64,000 bases of DNA. Source: Actinomycetota bacterium (GTDB lineage: Bacteria > Actinomycetota > UBA4738 > HRBIN12). Where the stretch lies: contig DASSCU010000063.1 in assembly GCA_035697485.1 (NCBI GenBank), positions 62,001 through 126,000 of the forward strand. The letters run 5' to 3'. Made by a program: the position numbers and the translations under genes. Below, piece by piece: positions 60,680-64,000 of the stretch. The notes below the pieces were generated by a model. The model had not been told where the DNA came from, did not search any database, and worked only from the letters and a program-made list of their open reading frames with translations. Each line of letters begins with the position of its first letter. Positions within the stretch are counted from its first letter, which is position 1.

Positions 60680-60700
60680 CCGTCAGATCCGGCCGAAGGC
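60667..60700. terminator. Bidirectional hairpin containing both convergent stop codons
   Basis: Arms GCCTTC+GATCTGA (60667-60679) and TCAGATC (60683-60689) plus GAAGGC (60695-60700) give a 13-bp stem, with a 3-base loop and a 5-base bulge on the 3' arm. Both stops (TGA at 60677-60679, and the permease TGA as TCA at 60683-60685) are in the stem. No T-tract. Confidence 0.5.
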
Positions 60701-62278
60701 GCCGACCCTGAAGCGGTCGATCGCGACCGTGATCGCGGCCGTCACGGCCATCAGCACCACGCTCATCGCGGTGGCCTGGCCCACGGAAGCGGCCCCGGGC
60801 TGAGAGAGCAGGCGGACGATCGCGACCGGCATGGTGGGCGAGTCAAGCCGGGCGACGAACGCGGTCGCGCCGAACTCCCCCAGCGCTACGGCGAACGCGA
60901 AGGCGCCGGCGCCGAGGATCGCCCGGGAAGCGACCGGGAGCACCACGTCGAGAGCCGTCTGCCACGGCGAGGCGCCCAGCGCCGCTGCCTGTTCCCGCAG
61001 CTCGACGCCGGTCGCGCTGAGCACAGGCTCGACAAGGCGCACGACGAAGGGGACCGCGACCACCGCCTGCGCCGCGACGAGCAGGAAGACGCTGCCACGC
61101 AGGTCGAGCACGCCGGCGTCGAAGGCGACGACGTATCCGAACCCGATCGTGACCGCAGAGACGCCGAGAGGCACGGCGGACAGGCCGCGGAGCCACGAGC
61201 CCCGGCGCGAGTTCGCCACCACCCAGGCCGAGACCACGCCCACGACGATCGAGATCACCGCGGCCCCGACCGCGACCCGGAGCGACGTCGCCACCGCGTC
61301 GAGCGGCGAGATCGGCAGGGCGCTGCCCTCGCGCACGTCCCCGAGGTCGAGGTAGCGCCGGAGCGTGAGCCCGGTCGGTGTGCGCACCGATCGCCACAGC
61401 AGGCGCATCGGGGGCGCGACCACGGCGACCGCGAGGAGCGGGGCGACCACGGCGACGAAGAGACGCTCTCCCCGAGTGCGAGGTCGCCGAGCCGCATCGG
61501 TCGACGCCACCACCTGTTGGCGCACCCCGGTCCGCGTCTCGGTCACCGAGGTCGCCCACAGCAACCCCGAGACGATCGCCAGCTGCACGAGCGTCAGCGC
61601 CGCCGCCACCGGCAGGTTCAACAGCTGCGACGTCTGCCGGAAGATCTCCACCTCGATCGTCGCCCGTGCCGGCCCCGCGAGCAGCAGGGCCACGCCGAAC
61701 GACGTGAACGTGAACAGGAAGACCAGGGTCGCCGCCCCCACGATCGATGGACGCGCGAGCGGCAGCAGCACGTCGGTGAAGCGCCGCAGTCCGGTCGCAC
61801 CTATCTCGGCCGCGACGTCCTCGTAGGCGGGGTCGAGCTGCGACCAGAACCCGCCGACGACGCGCACCACCACCGCGAGGTTGAAGAAGACGTGCGCGGC
61901 GAACAGGGCGGCCAACGAGGGTCGAGGACCCGCGAACGCGGCGCCGACGACGACGGTCGGCAGCACGAAGGCCACGAGCGTCGCGACCCGCAGGGCCGAC
62001 CGCCCCGGGAACCGGAAGCGTGCGAGCAGGTACGCGGCCGGCAGGCCGGCCGCGAGCGTCATGGCCGTCGACACCACGGCCTGCCAGGTCGTGAACCAGA
62101 TCACGCCACGCAGGCGGGCATCGCCGAGCACGGTCCCCGGCGAGACGTCGCCGACCACCGACCCGACGATCGAGACGAGCGGGTAGACGAAGAAGAGGCC
62201 GAGGAACACCGCCGGCACGGCGGCGAGCGCGAGACGTCCGGCGGTGGCCCGGCTCAGCCGAGCATCAGGTCGGTCCAC
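60683..62278 (-). CDS. thiP: Thiamine-type ABC transporter permease (two fused permease halves)
   Basis: 531 residues and about twelve membrane helices; each half carries the permease EAA loop (EIGATGLRRFTDVLLPLARPS and ALGASPWQTALDVVLPVASR). Length and fusion match ThiP, the integral membrane subunit of thiamine/TPP uptake. The GTG 62276-62278 start overlaps the end of thiB by 25 bases; no nearer start fits. No ThiQ-type ATPase follows; the next gene is convergent, so the ATPase must be encoded elsewhere. Confidence 0.88.
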   Translation of the reverse strand: MDRPDARLSRATAGRLALAAVPAVFLGLFFVYPLVSIVGSVVGDVSPGTVLGDARLRGVIWFTTWQAVVSTAMTLAAGLPAAYLLARFRFPGRSALRVATLVAFVLPTVVVGAAFAGPRPSLAALFAAHVFFNLAVVVRVVGGFWSQLDPAYEDVAAEIGATGLRRFTDVLLPLARPSIVGAATLVFLFTFTSFGVALLLAGPARATIEVEIFRQTSQLLNLPVAAALTLVQLAIVSGLLWATSVTETRTGVRQQVVASTDAARRPRTRGERLFVAVVAPLLAVAVVAPPMRLLWRSVRTPTGLTLRRYLDLGDVREGSALPISPLDAVATSLRVAVGAAVISIVVGVVSAWVVANSRRGSWLRGLSAVPLGVSAVTIGFGYVVAFDAGVLDLRGSVFLLVAAQAVVAVPFVVRLVEPVLSATGVELREQAAALGASPWQTALDVVLPVASRAILGAGAFAFAVALGEFGATAFVARLDSPTMPVAIVRLLSQPGAASVGQATAMSVVLMAVTAAITVAIDRFRVGAFGRI

Positions 62279-63318
62279 GTCTGCACCCACGCCTCCCGCT
62301 CGGCCGAGACCTGCTCGGGCGGCAGGGCGAGCGGCGACTCGGGCTCCTCGCCCCACCGGACGAACTCCTCGGGGAGCTCGGCGTCGCCCACCACCGGGAA
62401 GACGAACATGCGCAGGGGCACATCTTCCTGGAAGGGCCTCGACAGCAGGAAGTCGATCACCGCTCCGGCTTCGCGAGGGTGTTCGGTGCCGGCGAGCACG
62501 CCGGCGAACTCCACCTGGCGGTAGCAGCTCTCGATGACCGCGGCGGTCGGCGCCCGATCGAGCGTTTCCTCGGCGAAGACCACCTCGGCGACCGGGCTCG
62601 TCGCGTACGACACCACGATCGGACGCTCGCCCTCCCCCCCGCCCGCTCCCGAGAACTCGCCGAAGTAGGCCTGCTCCCAGCCGTCGACGACGAGCACGTC
62701 GTTCGCGCGCAGGTCGCGCCAGAACGCCTGCCAGCCGTCGTCGCCGAACCGGACGATCGACGCGAGCATGAACGCGAGCCCGGGCGTGGAGGTCGCCGGG
62801 TTCTCGACCACGGTGAGTCCCCGGTACCGCCCTTCGGTGAGGTCGCCGAGGTCTCCGGGCGGCGGGAGGCCCCGCTCTCCGAACCAACCCAGGTCCACAT
62901 TGAGGCAGACGTCCCCGTGGTCGACCGGCGTGACGGCATGGGTCGGATCGAGCTCGTAGGCTTCCTCGACCCGCGAGAGCTCGGGCGACTCGTACGGCTC
63001 GAACACGCCTTCCTCGACTGCCTTCGGGAACAGGTTGTCGTCGACGCCGAACAGCACGTCGCCCTCGGGGTTGCCCGCGGTCAGGATGGCCCGGTTCACG
63101 AGCTGCCCGGCGTCGCCGGCAGGCACGATCTGCAGATCGATGCCGCTCTCTCGCTCGAACGCGCGCACGACGTCCCTGCTGACGTCGAAGGAGTCGTGCG
63201 TGAGCAGCGTGACGGTGACCGTCGGCTGCGGGCCGTCGGCGGTCTCCTCGCTGCCCGAGCAGGCGCCGGCGACGAGCGCGAGGAGCGCGAGCGCCGCCAC
63301 GGGGGCGCGTGCCTTCAT
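62254..63318 (-). CDS. thiB: Thiamine-binding ABC transporter lipoprotein
   Basis: 354 residues. Signal and lipobox VAALALLALVAGAC, then a periplasmic-type binding fold with VTLLTHDSFDVSRDVVRAFE, FGVDDNLFPKAVEEGVFEPY and GLAFMLASIV, which match ThiB proteins. Binds thiamine or its phosphates outside the cell and delivers them to ThiP. ATG overlaps the thiN stop (ATGA). Confidence 0.9.
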   Translation of the reverse strand: MKARAPVAALALLALVAGACSGSEETADGPQPTVTVTLLTHDSFDVSRDVVRAFERESGIDLQIVPAGDAGQLVNRAILTAGNPEGDVLFGVDDNLFPKAVEEGVFEPYESPELSRVEEAYELDPTHAVTPVDHGDVCLNVDLGWFGERGLPPPGDLGDLTEGRYRGLTVVENPATSTPGLAFMLASIVRFGDDGWQAFWRDLRANDVLVVDGWEQAYFGEFSGAGGGEGERPIVVSYATSPVAEVVFAEETLDRAPTAAVIESCYRQVEFAGVLAGTEHPREAGAVIDFLLSRPFQEDVPLRMFVFPVVGDAELPEEFVRWGEEPESPLALPPEQVSAEREAWVQTWTDLMLG

Positions 63319-63956
63319 GCGTCGTCCTCGACGCCCGGCCGGATCGCGAGCACGACGCCGTCGCGTACCTCGATCACGGCGCGCTCGGTGACGAAACGGT
63401 TGCTGACCCCGAGGCTCGAGCCGGGCTCCAGCACGGCGCCGTCGAGCGGCCATCGCACCCCGAAGGCACGCACGCCGTGAGCCGGCCCGCCGAGCGCGAA
63501 CAGGCTGATCAGCTCGCCGGGCACCCCCACGAGCTCCCGGCGGCCGCGCACGACGTGCAGGCGCGTGGCGCCGAAGATCGCGTCGACCTCGACCGCTGCG
63601 TGACGAGGGGAGGCCAGCAGCACGGCGTTCGCGAGCAGGTGGTCGAGCCGGCCACGATCGCCGCCGACGACGAGGAGACGCCCCGCGCCCGCGACGATCG
63701 CGTCGGTGATCGCGAGCTCGAGGTCGGTGGCGTCCTTGTCCTCGGGATGCCGCCGCACCTCGCCGCCGGCGTCCTCGAACGCCTCGAGGTCCACCGGATC
63801 CACCGAATCGAGGTCGCCGACGAGCAGGTCGACGGCGACGCCGAGCCGGTTCGCTTCGGCCAGGCCGACGTCGGCCGCGATCACGAGCGCGCCGTCGGGC
63901 ACCTCGACCGGAAGGCGCGCGGGACCGCCGCCGCAGAAGATGAATGCCGATCGCAC
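63315..63956 (-). CDS. thiN: Thiamine pyrophosphokinase
   Basis: 213 residues. Converts thiamine to thiamine diphosphate. Motifs DVGLAEANRLGV, LVGDLDSV, EDKDATDLELA (Mg/ATP site) and GGDRGRLDHLLANA are all present, and the C-terminal part (LEPGSSLGVSNRFV) is the dimer/substrate domain. GTG start (63954-63956) directly follows the riboswitch, whose terminal GGAGGGAG probably acts as ribosome-binding site. Coupled to thiB, so uptake and activation are coregulated. Confidence 0.9.
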   Translation of the reverse strand: MRSAFIFCGGGPARLPVEVPDGALVIAADVGLAEANRLGVAVDLLVGDLDSVDPVDLEAFEDAGGEVRRHPEDKDATDLELAITDAIVAGAGRLLVVGGDRGRLDHLLANAVLLASPRHAAVEVDAIFGATRLHVVRGRRELVGVPGELISLFALGGPAHGVRAFGVRWPLDGAVLEPGSSLGVSNRFVTERAVIEVRDGVVLAIRPGVEDDA

Positions 63957-63965
63957 CGCCCGGAA

Positions 63966-64000
63966 CTCCCTCCGCCGGCATTACCCGGTTCAGGTTCGTC
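63966..64000 (-). ncRNA. TPP riboswitch (THI element), 5' part beyond right edge
   Basis: The minus strand reads GAACCTGAACCGGGTAATGC followed by CGGCGGAGGGA, the highly conserved 3' half of the Thi box (P4/P5 and closing segment). It ends 9 bases before the thiN GTG. The GGAGGGAG at its end can be the Shine-Dalgarno site, so ligand binding would block translation initiation. The 5' half lies outside the window. Confidence 0.93.

Noticed and set aside
1-64000. CRISPR array, prophage, transposase or rRNA/tRNA genes
   Set aside because: No regularly spaced repeats, integrase, transposase or structural RNA pattern was found on either strand by reading.

Overview
The window is about 64 kb of very GC-rich, densely packed bacterial chromosome. 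Several traits point to a high-GC actinomycete-type organism (Actinomycetota), probably outside the well-studied genera: frequent GTG starts, many stop/start overlaps of the GTGA or ATGA type, leaderless starts 6-9 bases after a TANNNT (often TAGGCT) -10 element, an LLM-family (possibly F420-dependent) oxidoreductase, a SufR-like regulator and an LAxTG cell-wall sorting motif. No tRNA, rRNA, IS element, prophage or CRISPR array was seen. The exact lineage cannot be named from the sequence alone.

Layout. 1-4704 (minus): arginine operon argC-argJ-argB-argD-argR, all joined by stop/start overlaps, with an ARG box at the argC start and no argF between argD and argR. 4974-5980: small hypothetical genes and a possible decayed lipoprotein. 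5958-15609: mixed housekeeping (RmuC, PAP2, a seven-repeat Cys-pair propeller, aminotransferase plus C45 hydrolase, ankyrin/MarR, amidohydrolase-carbonic anhydrase-cupin). 15733-18530: TldD/TldE. 19212-23769: CBS protein, NDH-2, HAD, PHP and FMN oxidase genes.

23820-35118 is the most interesting region, a glycerol/dihydroxyacetone island. An IclR regulator and a DhaL paralogue (minus) diverge from a likely ten-gene unit: glpF, dhaK, dhaL, glpK, a GxFAEGQ-repeat protein, glpA, an SdhB-like iron-sulfur subunit, two SdhC/D-like cytochrome b anchors, and a DhaM-HPr-EnzymeI fusion. Glycerol would enter through GlpF and be phosphorylated by GlpK. It would then be oxidised by a GlpA flavoprotein whose neighbours are succinate-dehydrogenase-type electron-transfer subunits instead of GlpB/GlpC. 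Dihydroxyacetone would be phosphorylated from PEP by DhaK/DhaL with a one-polypeptide phosphorelay. pgsA (uses glycerol-3-phosphate backbones) and glpX (gluconeogenesis) follow.

37894-46580: a zinc-ribbon/AT-hook protein, HARE-HTH and LLM oxidoreductase genes, two ECF sigma/anti-sigma pairs flanking an NfeD-slipin operon, an LADTG-anchored cupredoxin, and pilT. 46729-48585: a SufR-like regulator divergent from mrp across a strong 28-bp dyad. 48582-53397: a coupled minus-strand membrane cluster (lgt, PAP2, CPBP protease and others). 53455-60679: methyltransferases, nitroreductase, copper lipoprotein, GNAT, PIG-L and pepA. 60683-64000: thiamine uptake/activation genes thiN-thiB-thiP under a TPP riboswitch that runs off the right edge.
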